From positions 682,001-746,000 of the forward strand of contig NZ_LT963430.1 of the NCBI RefSeq assembly GCF_900199405.1: a DNA stretch of 64,000 bases, written 5' to 3'. The notes under the pieces are model-generated. The model was not told where the DNA came from and ran no database searches. It was given only the letters and a program-made list of their open reading frames with translations. Below are positions 16,601-25,178 of the stretch, one piece after another. The stretch is from Beduinella massiliensis (GTDB lineage Bacteria > Bacillota > Clostridia > Christensenellales > Aristaeellaceae). Positions within the stretch are counted from its first letter, which is position 1. Each line of letters opens with the position of its first letter. Made by a program: the position numbers and the translations under genes.

Positions 16601-16848
16601 GTGAATTTCTCCTTCGTTCTAAATGGTTTTAAGCAGATCAATCCTATCACGTTCCCACGAATGCTTTTGCGATATATTATGGGTATCCGGACGGGAAAGA
16701 AACAGAAGGGAGGCGAAGCAAAATGAGCTGAAGCTCAACATCCGAAATAGGGACAGGGTGATTTTTGCCGTCGTCATGCCGCTGGTGGTGGCGGAATACC
16801 GGAGCGCAAAATCCTGAAACGCTTCCGTTGCCCGGCCGGCCCGGATGC

Positions 16849-17613
16849 TTACAGGTGTATCTGGAAGCCCTCGAATGCGAACAGGCCCTGCCCCTGCCGC
16901 AGGAGGCCCCGCCCGTCGAGCTCCCCAAACGCGGCCTCGACGTCCCGGAGGATGCCAACGGGCAGGTTCAGCGCGTGGTGCGCGGGCAGCACCCTTTGAA
17001 CGGACAGGCGGCAGACCCGCTTCACGGAGTCGTAGAACTGCCGCGGGTCCGTGGTGGGGTAGAAGGCGTCCAGGCACCCGCCGTAGATCAGGTCGCCGGT
17101 GTAGAGCCAGCCCCGATCCGGCTCGTAGAAGCAGCAATGCCCCGGCGAGTGGCCGGGCGTGTGCACGACCTGGAGCGACCTGCCGCCCAGGTCCAGCGTG
17201 TCGCCGTCCCGAAGGAGCCGCTGCGGCTCGCCCCGAAAGAGCCGGTAGGCGTCCGGGTCGAAGCCCGCCGGAAAGGCGCAGGGCCTGAGCAGCAGGTTTT
17301 GCCGGACCGCCTCCAACGGCACGGGAAAGCGGACGGCCAGCCAGTCCCTTTCCGCCTCGTGCACCGCGATGTTTGGGAAGTGCCGGTGCCCGCCGATGTG
17401 GTCCCAGTGCGCGTGGGTGGTGACGGCGAGCACGGGCAGCGCGGTCAGGCCGTCCACCGCGCGGCGAATATCGGAGACGCCCAGCCCCGTGTCGATCAGG
17501 AGGGCGCGCTCCGTGCCCAGCAGGAGGTAGCAGTGCGTTTCCTCCCAGTGCCGGTATTCGCTGAGGGCAAAGGTGTCCGGGGCGATCGTCTCGATCGTGA
17601 ACCAGTCATCCAC
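16849..17613 (-). CDS. Metallo-beta-lactamase-fold hydrolase
   Basis: A 254-aa protein starting at GTG 17613 behind GGGGAGG. It shows the binuclear zinc motif T-H-A-H-W-D-H-I-G-G near residue 67, a third His in H-T-P-G-H-S-P-G-H, the bridging Asp in Y-T-G-D-L-I-Y-G, and a last His in P-A-H-H. All metal ligands are present. Such proteins are hydrolases of the glyoxalase II-like branch; the substrate is not known. The start overlaps by 8 nt the end of a truncated GNAT gene, so the two are probably translated together. Confidence 0.85.
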   Translation of the reverse strand: MDDWFTIETIAPDTFALSEYRHWEETHCYLLLGTERALLIDTGLGVSDIRRAVDGLTALPVLAVTTHAHWDHIGGHRHFPNIAVHEAERDWLAVRFPVPLEAVRQNLLLRPCAFPAGFDPDAYRLFRGEPQRLLRDGDTLDLGGRSLQVVHTPGHSPGHCCFYEPDRGWLYTGDLIYGGCLDAFYPTTDPRQFYDSVKRVCRLSVQRVLPAHHALNLPVGILRDVEAAFGELDGRGLLRQGQGLFAFEGFQIHL

Positions 17614-17755
17614 GGGCGATCACCTCCCCGCCGCGGCCGTCGAACACCTCGTCCTCGGGCACGCCCTGCTCCTCGATAAAGACCCGCCTGCGCAGCCCGT
17701 CCGCCGCCGCCACCAGCTCCGCGTCCGTCCCGACCCAAAGATTGCTTTCCTTCAT
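17606..17755 (-). pseudogene. Truncated GNAT acetyltransferase (N-terminal 49 codons)
   Basis: A short frame from ATG 17755 to TGA 17606 contains L-R-R-R-V-F-I-E-E-Q-G-V-P-E-D-E-V-F-D-G, the signature N-terminal block of ElaA/YjdJ-like GNAT acetyltransferases. The acetyl-CoA-binding part is missing, so the protein cannot be an active acetyltransferase. The overlapping hydrolase gene may still use it as a translated leader. Confidence 0.6.
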
Positions 17756-17905
17756 GGGTTTCCCGACCTTTCATCCGTCTTCCCGCCGTCCCGCAAAGCG
17801 CGGGGGAAGTTCTGCCCCTCATTATACACCGCCCTGGCAAGCGGCAAAAGGGGCGAAAGCCGCGCCGCTCTCGCCCCCTGGGGGAAGGATCAAGCCTTTG
17901 TTTCC

Positions 17906-18265
17906 CTACGGCAGGGGCTCCTTCGGCGCGGCGGGCTCCCGGCGCAGGGACTCGATGTAGGGGGCGACGATCGCCAGCGCGGTGTGCCGCTGCTCCGGGG
18001 TCAGCCGGGCCAGCTCCGCGTGCAGCCAGCTTTCGCCGCCCGTGTCCGCGCCCAGCAGCACCTCGTCCGGCGTGGTGTGAAGGAGCTGGCACAGCGTGAG
18101 CAGCCGCTCGATCGACATGCCCACCGTGCCCCCTTCGATGTCCGTAATCGTGCGTACGGAACAGCCCGCCTTTTCAGCGAGCTTATCCTGCGACAGCTTG
18201 CATTCCATGCGCTTCCCCTGTAAGAACGCGCCGGAACGCTTCCGGTCGTAGTTAAAAACGGACAT
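17906..18265 (-). CDS. XRE-family HTH regulator
   Basis: A 119-aa protein with ATG 18265 chosen because GAGGGAG lies 8 nt upstream (a GTG at 18274 is in frame but inside that site). The HTH spans about residues 18-75 (L-S-Q-D-K-L-A-E-K-A-G-C-S-V-R-T-I-T-D-I-E). The C-terminal tail is short and has no peptidase or sensor domain, so it is a simple DNA-binding regulator. It diverges from the small gene at 18406; the shared 140 bp may be its target. It could mark the left edge of the phage-like control region. Confidence 0.8.
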   Translation of the reverse strand: MSVFNYDRKRSGAFLQGKRMECKLSQDKLAEKAGCSVRTITDIEGGTVGMSIERLLTLCQLLHTTPDEVLLGADTGGESWLHAELARLTPEQRHTALAIVAPYIESLRREPAAPKEPLP

Positions 18266-18314
18266 GCCCTGCACTCCCTCTTCGCTGTTTTCCCTATTAT
18301 CTCTTATTTCACGC

Positions 18315-18343
18315 TTGATATGTAGAAGGTGAAAATGTATAAT
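18315..18343 (+). promoter_or_regulatory. Promoter of the small gene at 18406
   Basis: TTGATA (18315-18320), a 17-bp spacer and a perfect TATAAT (18338-18343), 62 bp before the ATG, inside the divergent region next to the XRE regulator. Confidence 0.65.
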
Positions 18344-18405
18344 GTATTACGGCAAAAACGTCACTGTTTATACGTAGAGATAAAACATTTAGGGGGCTGT
18401 TCAGG

Positions 18406-18645
18406 ATGAGGACATGGCAGGATGCGTACGAGGCGTGCCCGAGGTTTGACGAGAGCGACATGTACCGGACGGCGGAGGTGGACGCGATCTACGCGCGGAA
18501 GATCGAGCTCATGGAGCGCCTGCTCGCGGCGGTCGGCCCGAAGGACCGGGGGCTGGTGGAGGACTACGCGGACGTGATGTACGAAGAGGCGGAGGCCGAG
18601 TGCCGCTACTACTTCCAGATGGGCTTTGAGGCTGCGCGGCGCTGA
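18406..18645 (+). CDS. Small hypothetical protein, phage-associated by context
   Basis: A 79-aa acidic, mostly helical protein (starts M-R-T-W-Q-D-A-Y-E-A, ends F-E-A-A-R-R) with AGGGGG before the ATG. It resembles small uncharacterised proteins often found beside phage repressors in Clostridia, but no function is recognised. A good sigma-70 promoter sits upstream and the XRE gene is divergent. The GC-rich 310 bp that follow hold no gene. Confidence 0.55.
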   Translation: MRTWQDAYEACPRFDESDMYRTAEVDAIYARKIELMERLLAAVGPKDRGLVEDYADVMYEEAEAECRYYFQMGFEAARR

Positions 18646-18864
18646 GGCCGCGGGGCGGGCGCCGTCTTCCGGGCGGTCGGAGGGTGTGCGGGCCGGCGGG
18701 GCGGGGGGGCAAGAGCCCAGGGCGGATGCGCGCCGTGGGGTGCGGAAAAAAAGTCAGCGCGGGAGCGCTGCCGGCAGGTGCGCGGGCACCCGGAACCGGC
18801 GGCGCCCCCGCGCTTTTTCGCTTTTGCGGGAAGCGGCTGGGGAGAGAAGGTTTGCGTGAAGGCT

Positions 18865-18951
18865 GTGAACGCTGTGAAGGCTGACGGAGTGAGAGCGCAT
18901 AGAGAAAAAAGGGATAATAAGAGCGGCCTGCGCAGCCTTCACAGCGTTCAC
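18865..18951. repeat. 19-bp perfect inverted repeat before the repressor 3' end
   Basis: GTGAACGCTGTGAAGGCTG (18865-18883) is repeated in inverse at 18933-18951 with a 49-bp AT-rich centre. It lies just outside the repressor stop codon. It may be an attachment-like remnant or a long 3' hairpin. Confidence 0.5.
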
Positions 18952-18955
18952 GCGC

Positions 18956-19609
18956 TTACGGCAGGACGCTGCGGAACGCGACCGCCCGGCCGACGATGTT
19001 CACCTGGCGCGTCTCGTCCGGCCCGCCGATGCGGATCGGCGCGTAGCGCGGGTTCTCCGCCCGCAGCTCCACCCGGTAGACGACGTTGCCCTCGTCGTCC
19101 AGGTCGCGCAGCTTGAACACGCGCTTGAGCGTCAGCTCCCCGTCGATGGCCACCGCGGCGATCTGCCCGTCGTCCACGTCGTCCTGACGGCGCACGTACA
19201 CCAGGTCGCCGTCGTAGATGCGCGCCCCGATCATGCTGTCGCCCCGGCAGATCATCGCGCTGTCGCAGGCGAGGCCCTCGTCCACGTCCACCAGCTCCGC
19301 CTCCGCCGGGGAATAGATCGGCTCGCCGCAGGCGATCTCGCCCAGCAGCGGGATCCTGCGCCTTCGCGCGATGGGCAGCAGGTCGGGGTGGGCGAGCGGC
19401 GCGGGCTCGTCCGTCCACCCGGCGAGGTACGCGGGCGTCGTTTGCAGCACCCGGGCCAGGGGCTCGAGCACCGTCGTGGGCAGATCCTCGATGTAGCCGC
19501 TTTCGTATCGGTAGACCGTGGCGCGGTTTTTTCCCAGGGCGGCCGCGACGTCCGCGACCGACAGCCCCAGGAGGAGGCGGCGCTCCCGTATTCTTGATCC
19601 CGGCTTCAT
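18956..19609 (-). CDS. CI/LexA-type phage repressor (HTH plus S24 peptidase)
   Basis: A 217-aa protein. The N-terminal XRE HTH spans about residues 8-65 (S-V-A-D-V-A-A-A-L-G-K-N-R-A-T-V-Y-R-Y-E). The C-terminal half is an S24 peptidase: C-R-G-D-S-M-I-G holds the catalytic Ser and L-T-L-K-R-V-F the Lys. Repressors of this type dimerise, hold lysogeny, and cleave themselves on RecA activation after DNA damage. The gene is divergent from the Cro-like gene; repeated TGCGAAA/TTTGCA motifs lie between them. It supports a lambdoid-style switch. Confidence 0.88.
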   Translation of the reverse strand: MKPGSRIRERRLLLGLSVADVAAALGKNRATVYRYESGYIEDLPTTVLEPLARVLQTTPAYLAGWTDEPAPLAHPDLLPIARRRRIPLLGEIACGEPIYSPAEAELVDVDEGLACDSAMICRGDSMIGARIYDGDLVYVRRQDDVDDGQIAAVAIDGELTLKRVFKLRDLDDEGNVVYRVELRAENPRYAPIRIGGPDETRQVNIVGRAVAFRSVLP

Positions 19610-19654
19610 TGGCTGAACCCCCTTGCGTTGATTGTGGGTTCAGTATACCACGAT

Positions 19655-19749
19655 ATTCGCATATTTGCAACTAATTTAGGCGAAATGGCAGGATTTATTG
19701 CATTAAATGCGAAAAATGGCTTGACGGCCACATGCGGACGTGCTATACT
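19655..19749 (+). promoter_or_regulatory. Lysis-lysogeny switch region: promoter and operators
   Basis: TTGACG (19721-19726), 17 bp, TATACT (19744-19749) drives the Cro-like gene. Partly palindromic elements (attcgcatatttgcaa, gcattaaatgcgaaa, gcacaaaatgcgaaatgc) surround it and continue to about 19775, as expected for repressor operators. Confidence 0.6.
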
Positions 19750-19795
19750 GCTGTTGTCGCACAAAATGCGAAATGCAAAGGGAGGCGGTCTGGAG

Positions 19796-20038
19796 ATGGA
19801 CGTGCAGCGGCTGCGCGAGGCGATGAAAAAACGGGGGGAGACCGTCACGTCGCTGGCGGAGAAGGTGCAGATGCACCCGTCTACGCTCTACCGGAAGCTG
19901 AAGGACGCGGGCGAGCCCATCACCCTGCGGGAAGCGGGGGCGATCCGGGAGGCGATGGGGCTGAGCGGGAAGCAGGCGGCGGCCATTTTTTTTGCGGCGG
20001 ATGTCGCATGTGATGCAAACGAGGTGGACGAGGCGTAG
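19796..20038 (+). CDS. Cro-like HTH protein
   Basis: An 80-aa protein starting at ATG 19796 with GGGAGG 10 nt upstream. Residues 8-60 form an HTH (S-L-A-E-K-V-Q-M-H-P-S-T-L-Y-R-K-L-K). The long frame to 19628 is rejected because it would start upstream of the promoter. It is divergent from the CI-type repressor and probably binds the same operators, acting as the early-lytic regulator. Confidence 0.75.
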   Translation: MDVQRLREAMKKRGETVTSLAEKVQMHPSTLYRKLKDAGEPITLREAGAIREAMGLSGKQAAAIFFAADVACDANEVDEA

Positions 20039-20164
20039 AGGCCGGGCGCGGACGGGCCGCGCGGGCAGCGCAGGCAGCGCAGGAAGACGGGGGCGTGCGG
20101 ACGGGCCGCGCGGGGCGGAGCGATAGACGAGGGCGAATGGACGCGCGGAACGGGAGGGAACGGC

Positions 20165-20287
20165 GTGAACGTTGGGGGCGTATTGCTGCTGGCGCTGATG
20201 ATCTACCTGGTGGTGGACCGGGAGCGCGTGGAGGCGGCGCAGGAGCGCGCGCTTGAGCGGATGAAGCGCGGAGACGGGCGGGATTGA
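20165..20287 (+). CDS. Small single-span membrane protein (40 aa)
   Basis: A short frame from GTG 20165 to TGA 20287 with GGGAGGGAA ending 4 nt upstream. Residues 3-17 (V-G-G-V-L-L-L-A-L-M-I-Y-L-V-V) form one membrane helix, followed by a charged tail (D-R-E-R-V-E-A-A-Q-E-R-A). No family is recognised. It sits between the Cro-like gene and the primase gene in the early operon. Confidence 0.5.
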   Translation: MNVGGVLLLALMIYLVVDRERVEAAQERALERMKRGDGRD

Positions 20288-20345
20288 GGCCGGGCGGCTT
20301 CGGCGGCGGATGCGCGCGGGACGGCGCGGGGGGGAGGGACGAACG

Positions 20346-23069
20346 GTGGAGGAGCTTGCGATCAGCGCCGGGACGAGCCGGTGCGAGACGAGCTGGCGGA
20401 CGCTGCGCCTGACGTGGGCGGAATTTACCGCGCGGCTCGAAAGGCCCGTGCGCACGGCGGAGACGGCCGTGCAGTACGCGGCGATGCCGCCCGGGGAGCG
20501 GGTGCGGGCCAAGGACGTTGGCGGCTTCGTCGGCGGGGTGCTTTCGGGCGGCGCGCGGCGGGCGGGGAGCGTGGAGAGCCGCTGCCTGCTCGCGCTGGAC
20601 GCCGACCACGCGATGTACGCGGAGGAGGAATGGGAGGGCGCGGGGGAGGCGCGCTTCGCGCTCTGGGAAAACTGGCGCGCGCGCTACGGCTTTGCGGCGG
20701 CGCTGCACAGCACCCACAGCCACACGCGGGCGCACCCGCGCCTTCGCCTGCTGATCCCGCTGAGCCGCCCGGTCGCGCCGGACGAATACGAGGCGGTGGC
20801 GCGCCGGGTGGCGTTCGACCTGGGCATCGACGCCTTCGACGACACGACCTACCAGCCGGGCCGCCTGATGTTCTGGCCCAGCGTCTGCCGGGACGGGGAG
20901 TACGTGCTGCGGCTCTGCGAGGGGCCGTGGCTCGACCCGGACGCGGTGCTCGCGCGCTACGCGGACTGGCGCGACACCGCGCGCTGGCCCGTGAGCAGCC
21001 GCCAGAGCCGGGCGCTGACCGCGCGCGCCGGACGGCTGGGCGATCCGGGGCTGAAGCCCGGGCCCGTGGGCGCGTTCTGCCGGGCCTACGACGTGCCCGC
21101 CGCGATCGGCAGGTTCCTTTCGCACGTGTACGCCCCCGCGCGGGAGCCGGGGCGCTACACCTACCGCGCGGGCAGCGCCTACGGCGGCGCGGTGGTCTAC
21201 GACGGCGGGCGGTTCCTGTACAGCTACCACGACACGGACCCGGCGGGCGGCCGGCTGCTGAACGCCTTCGACCTGGTGCGCGTGCACCTGTTCGGGGAGC
21301 GGGACGCCGGGACGCCGCCGGGCACGCCGATGCGCGCGCTGCCCTCCTACGCCGCGATGCAGGCGCTTTGCCACGCGGCAAGCGGGGAAGGCGCGCCGCC
21401 AAGCGCGGGGGAGAACGCCGGGGAACGCGCGGCGCGGCGAACGGGGACGGAGCCCGGCGGGGAGCGGAAGGAACAGACCGCGCAGAGGGGAAACGCGGGG
21501 GAAAGCGCGGGGGAACCCGCCTGCGCGGATGGAGCCGCAGTCCCCCCGGAGGCGGGCGCGAAGGAGGGCGCGGCGCGCGTGTCCGTCCGGGAAGCCGCCG
21601 TCGCGCTCTCGCGCAGCCCCGACGACTACACGGAGCAGGGCACGGCCGTGGCCTTCGCGGACGCCTACGCGGACGCGCTGTGCTGGCAGGACGACCTGCG
21701 CTGGGTCGCCTGGGACGGCACGCGCTGGGCCCCGGACGCGCAGGCCGAGGCGACGCTGTGCATGATGCGCTTCACCGACGAGATGATGGCGCGCGCGAAG
21801 GCGGGGCTTGACGGCGCGCCGATGGGCAGCGCACAGGCGCGCGAGGCGGAGGCCGCCCTGCGCTGGGCCGTGAGCTGCCGCAGCGCCACGCGCATCGGCC
21901 GGACGCTGCGCCTCGCGCAGGCGCTGATGAAGCGCCACGCGCTCAGCGACTTCGACGCGGACCCCTGGCTGCTCAACACGCCCGGGGGCATGGTCGATCT
22001 GCGCACGGGCCGCATGCGCCCCCACGACCCCGCCGCGCTGTGCACGGCCATCACGCACCTCGCGCCCGCGCCGGAGGCGGACGCGCCGCGCTACACGCAG
22101 TTCCTCTACCGCATCACGGGCGGGGACGGGGAGCTGTGCGACTACCTGCAGCGCGTGGCGGGCATGGCGCTCGTGGGCGAGGTGTACGAGGAGGGCATCA
22201 CCATCTGCCACGGGCCGGGCGGCAACGGCAAGTCCACCCTCTTCGGGCTGTGGCAGGACGTGCTGGGCGACTACGCGGGCACGATCCGCCCGGAGCTGCT
22301 GGTGCCCCGGCGCGACAGCTCCGAGCCGTTCGGCCTGGAGCAGGTGCGGGGCAAGCGGCTCGTCGTCGCCAGCGAGACGGACGAGGGGCTGGGCCTCAAC
22401 CAGAGCGTGCTCAAGCGCCTGGCCTCGCAGGACCAGATCAGCGCGAACCCCAAGGGGCGCGACCCGTTCAGCTTCCGCCCGTCGCACACGCTCATCATGC
22501 ACACCAACCACCTGCCGCGCATCCGCTCTGTGGACGAGGGCACGCGCAGGCGCATCGCGGTGCTGCCGCTGACGAACCCCATCGGCCGCGCGGAGATGGT
22601 GACGGACTTTCGCGCGCGCCTGCTTCAAAGCGAGGGCCCGCAGATCCTGCGCTGGATGATCGAGGGCGCGCGGATGTTTTACGAGGACCACATGAAGCTG
22701 AGAAAGCCCGAGGCCGTGCAGGCCGCCTCGCGCGAGTACCTGAGCGGCGAGGACTGGCTGCGCGGCTTCCTCACGGAGCGCTGCGTGCTGGGCGAGGAGG
22801 AGGCCGTGCCCGGCGGGCTGCTGTACGAGGCGTTTCACCAGTGGTCGCTCGAAAACGGCGAGCGCTACCCGCGCCGCAGCCGCGAGTTCGCCTCCGCGCT
22901 GAGGAGCCGGGGGTTCGAGGCGCGGCACACGCGCGCGGGCAACGTCTGGGCGGGCGTCGGCCTGCGCGGCGAGCCCGCAGAGCGGGGTGGAACCGCACCG
23001 CGGGACGGAACCGCACCGCGGGGTGGAACCGCACTGCGGGACGCTTTCAGAGAGGGGGGATTGGATTGA
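20346..23069 (+). CDS. Phage/plasmid P4-type primase-helicase
   Basis: About 907 aa from GTG 20346, chosen for GGGAGGGA 7 nt upstream; a longer frame begins at 20310. The N-terminal ~350 residues resemble the primase/polymerase part of P4-family replication proteins (S-T-H-S-H-T-R-A-H-P-R near 125). A low-complexity Glu/Gly/Ala linker (about residues 350-430) follows. The C-terminal half is a D5/P4-type superfamily III helicase with Walker A G-P-G-G-N-G-K-S-T near residue 623, then A-S-E-T-D-E and M-H-T-N-H-L-P. It would open and prime DNA at the element's origin. The stop overlaps the start of the sigma-factor gene. Confidence 0.85.
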   Translation: MEELAISAGTSRCETSWRTLRLTWAEFTARLERPVRTAETAVQYAAMPPGERVRAKDVGGFVGGVLSGGARRAGSVESRCLLALDADHAMYAEEEWEGAGEARFALWENWRARYGFAAALHSTHSHTRAHPRLRLLIPLSRPVAPDEYEAVARRVAFDLGIDAFDDTTYQPGRLMFWPSVCRDGEYVLRLCEGPWLDPDAVLARYADWRDTARWPVSSRQSRALTARAGRLGDPGLKPGPVGAFCRAYDVPAAIGRFLSHVYAPAREPGRYTYRAGSAYGGAVVYDGGRFLYSYHDTDPAGGRLLNAFDLVRVHLFGERDAGTPPGTPMRALPSYAAMQALCHAASGEGAPPSAGENAGERAARRTGTEPGGERKEQTAQRGNAGESAGEPACADGAAVPPEAGAKEGAARVSVREAAVALSRSPDDYTEQGTAVAFADAYADALCWQDDLRWVAWDGTRWAPDAQAEATLCMMRFTDEMMARAKAGLDGAPMGSAQAREAEAALRWAVSCRSATRIGRTLRLAQALMKRHALSDFDADPWLLNTPGGMVDLRTGRMRPHDPAALCTAITHLAPAPEADAPRYTQFLYRITGGDGELCDYLQRVAGMALVGEVYEEGITICHGPGGNGKSTLFGLWQDVLGDYAGTIRPELLVPRRDSSEPFGLEQVRGKRLVVASETDEGLGLNQSVLKRLASQDQISANPKGRDPFSFRPSHTLIMHTNHLPRIRSVDEGTRRRIAVLPLTNPIGRAEMVTDFRARLLQSEGPQILRWMIEGARMFYEDHMKLRKPEAVQAASREYLSGEDWLRGFLTERCVLGEEEAVPGGLLYEAFHQWSLENGERYPRRSREFASALRSRGFEARHTRAGNVWAGVGLRGEPAERGGTAPRDGTAPRGGTALRDAFREGGLD

Positions 23070-23797
23070 ACGAGGCACAATGGCGCAGGCCGCGCCCGAC
23101 GCGGACGCACGCGCAGCCGAGGGGCCGCCGCCGGAGCGCGCAGGCGGTCTTCGCCGGGCCGCTTTCGCAGGCGCAGCGGGACGCGCTGGTGCTGCGCTCG
23201 CTGGGGCTGGTCTGGGCGGTGGTGCGCGAGCACTACGGCCACTTCGCGCCGGAGCAGCAGGGCGAGCTCTACCACTTCGGCGTGGTGGGGCTGGTGAAGG
23301 CCGCGCGCGACTTCGAGCCGGGGCGCGGCGTGCGCTTTGGCACGATGGCCTATCCCTACGTGCGCAACGCCGTCGCGCACGGGGTGCGCGCGGGCTTTGG
23401 GCGGGTGCACATCCCGCACAGGCGGCGCAGGGATTACGCGCACCTGATCTACGACGAGGACGGGGAGGCGGCGCTGATGCGCATCGCCCCCTGCGAGCGC
23501 GCGGCGCTGTGCGGCCTGCAGGCGGGCGTGCTGCTGCTGGAGAACGCGGACGCGGGGATCGGCTTGTACGACCGGGCCATCGAGCTGGCGGACCTGCGCA
23601 TGGACCTTTCTGAGGCGATGCGCTGCCTGACGGACGCGGAAAGCTACGTGGTGATCGAGCACGTCGTGAACCGCACGACGCTGCGCGAGCTGGGCGCTGT
23701 GATGGGCATGAGCTACGAGGGCGTGCGCAAGGTGGAGCTGCGCGCGCTGAAAAAGCTGCGCCAGGAGATGACGGAGCCGCGCGGAAAGCGGCGGTAG
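23066..23797 (+). CDS. Sigma-70-like late regulator
   Basis: A 243-aa protein from TTG 23066, 4 nt overlapped with the primase stop and preceded by agagggggga. Region 2 is visible (H-F-G-V-V-G-L-V-K-A-A-R-D-F-E-P-G-R-G-V-R-F-G-T, split here by hyphens) and region 4 lies at the C-terminus (T-T-L-R-E-L-G-A-V-M-G-M-S-Y-E-G-V-R-K-V-E). Phage-borne sigma factors of this size often drive late genes and sit just before terminase genes. Here the terminase genes are 8 kb further on, beyond transporter and membrane genes, which suggests a rearranged element. Confidence 0.8.
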   Translation: MNEAQWRRPRPTRTHAQPRGRRRSAQAVFAGPLSQAQRDALVLRSLGLVWAVVREHYGHFAPEQQGELYHFGVVGLVKAARDFEPGRGVRFGTMAYPYVRNAVAHGVRAGFGRVHIPHRRRRDYAHLIYDEDGEAALMRIAPCERAALCGLQAGVLLLENADAGIGLYDRAIELADLRMDLSEAMRCLTDAESYVVIEHVVNRTTLRELGAVMGMSYEGVRKVELRALKKLRQEMTEPRGKRR

Positions 23798-23813
23798 GCG
23801 GGCGAAAAGGGGC

Positions 23814-23842
23814 TTGCGCCGCGGCGGCGGACGTGGTATACT
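23814..23842 (+). promoter_or_regulatory. Promoter of the riboswitch-antiporter transcript
   Basis: TTGCGC (23814-23819), a 17-bp spacer and TATACT (23837-23842). The riboswitch aptamer begins a few bases downstream, so it is the first structure made. Confidence 0.6.
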
Positions 23843-23845
23843 CCG

Positions 23846-23939
23846 CTTGGGAATGAAGTGCTCCCAAGGCTTTGCCTGAACTGCCGATTCGGCTGATGAC
23901 TTCTGTGATGTTGCGTCGCAGAGGGCGTCGGCCTTTTTT
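23846..23939 (+). ncRNA. Fluoride riboswitch (crcB motif) with transcription terminator
   Basis: The aptamer matches the crcB/fluoride pattern. CTTGGGA (23846-23852) pairs with TCCCAAG (23862-23868), enclosing AATGAAGTGC. The loop GAAGT (23855-23859) can pair with ACTTC (23899-23903) as the pseudoknot. GCCG/CGGC (23883-23893) forms the last helix, with the conserved AACTGCC and GGCTGATGAC blocks; a small AGG/CCT hairpin is inserted between. The expression platform is a terminator: GGCTGATGAC (23891-23900) pairs with GGCGTCGGCC (23924-23933) and six T follow. Fluoride binding should block the terminator and turn the gene on. Confidence 0.85.
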
Positions 23940-23969
23940 GCGTCTATGGGAGCAGGGGAGGAATACAAA

Positions 23970-25178
23970 ATGCTCGAATCTCTCGCGCTCGTCTTTCTCG
24001 TGGGGCTGCTCGCGGCCTCGATCTGCCGCCGCGCCCGCCTGCCGCGCATCGTCGGGATGCTCGCCGCGGGCTTGCTGCTGGGCCCCTGCGCGCTGAACCT
24101 GCTGTCGGGAAAGCTCCTTTCGGTGTCGGGCGACCTTCGGCAGATGGCGCTCGTCGTCATCCTGCTCAAGGCCGGGCTGTCGCTGGACGCCGGGGAGCTG
24201 CGCGAGGTCGGCCGCCCGGCGCTGCTGCTCGCCTTTCTGCCCGCGTGCTTTGAGATCGCCGGGGTGGTGCTGCTGGCCCGGCCGCTGCTGCACGTCACGA
24301 CGGCGGAGGCGGCGCTGCTGGGCGCGGTGCTCGCCGCCGTGTCGCCCGCCGTCGTCGTGCCGCGCATGGTCGCCCTGATGGAGGCGGGCTACGGCACGCA
24401 AAAGCGCATCCCGCAGATGCTGCTCGCGGGCGCGTCGCTGGACGACGTGTTCGTGATCGTGCTGTTTTCCACGTTCCTGCGGGTCGCGCAGGGGGGCTCG
24501 GCGCGGGCGGCGGACTTCGCGGGCATCCCCGTGGCCATCGCGCTGGGCGTCGCGGCCGGGGCGGGCGCGGGCCTGCTGCTCGCGGCGCTGTTTGAGCGGC
24601 GGCACGCGCGCGGCGCGGGGGTGCGGGGCAGCGTGAAGGTCATCGTGGTGCTGGCCGCTGCGTTCCTGCTGGCCGCGCTGGAGGACAGGCTGCCCGTGCC
24701 CATGTCCGGCCTGCTGGCGGTGATGAGCATGGCCTGCGCGCTGAAGCTGCGCTGCCGGGGGCGCGTCGTCCGGCAGCTCGCGGACAGGTTCGGCAAGCTC
24801 TGGCTCGCGGCGGAGGTACTCCTCTTCGTGCTGGTCGGCGCGGCGGTGGACGTGCGCTACACGCTGGGCGCGGGGCCGGGCGCGCTGCTGCTGATCGCCC
24901 TGGCGCTGCTCTTCCGCGCGGCGGGCGTGCTTTGCTGCGTTGCGGGCACCGCGCTGCGCCCGGGCGAGCGGCTGTTCTGCGTGCTCGCCTACCTGCCCAA
25001 GGCCACGGTGCAGGCCGCCATCGGGGGCGTGCCGCTGGCGGCGGGCCTGTCCTGCGGCAATCTGGTGCTCTCCTGCGCCGTGATCGCCATCCTGCTGACC
25101 GCGCCGCTGGGGGCGCTGGGCATGGACGCAAGCAGCCGGCGGCTGCTCACGCGCGCGGACGCCGCCCCTGAGCCATGA
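23970..25178 (+). CDS. Cation:proton antiporter (CPA family) under fluoride control
   Basis: A 402-aa polytopic protein from ATG 23970 behind AGGGGAGGAA. It has about 12 hydrophobic helices. The pattern of L-P-R-I-V-G-M-L-A-A-G-L-L-L-G-P near residue 22 and L-K-A-G-L-S-L near 72 is typical of KefB/NhaP-like antiporters, and L-A-G-A-S-L-D-D-V-F holds the paired acidic residues used for ion exchange. There is no TrkA/RCK tail. The upstream fluoride riboswitch implies that it helps the cell tolerate fluoride, probably by restoring ion or pH balance; family members without Fluc/CLC are known behind this riboswitch. The 3' end overlaps the convergent membrane gene by 32 bp. Confidence 0.85.
   Translation: MLESLALVFLVGLLAASICRRARLPRIVGMLAAGLLLGPCALNLLSGKLLSVSGDLRQMALVVILLKAGLSLDAGELREVGRPALLLAFLPACFEIAGVVLLARPLLHVTTAEAALLGAVLAAVSPAVVVPRMVALMEAGYGTQKRIPQMLLAGASLDDVFVIVLFSTFLRVAQGGSARAADFAGIPVAIALGVAAGAGAGLLLAALFERRHARGAGVRGSVKVIVVLAAAFLLAALEDRLPVPMSGLLAVMSMACALKLRCRGRVVRQLADRFGKLWLAAEVLLFVLVGAAVDVRYTLGAGPGALLLIALALLFRAAGVLCCVAGTALRPGERLFCVLAYLPKATVQAAIGGVPLAAGLSCGNLVLSCAVIAILLTAPLGALGMDASSRRLLTRADAAPEP

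Noticed and set aside
23846-23939. Lithium or sodium riboswitch before the antiporter
   Set aside because: The antiporter first suggested this, but the helix order, pseudoknot and GGCTGATGAC block fit the fluoride (crcB) motif.
19920-24605. Very long minus-strand frame opposite the primase, sigma and antiporter genes
   Set aside because: Composition is Arg/Pro/Ala-rich with no motif or start site; the plus-strand frames carry clear domains. It is a shadow caused by high GC. The same holds for 6868-9567, 4029-6467 and 33464-36883.
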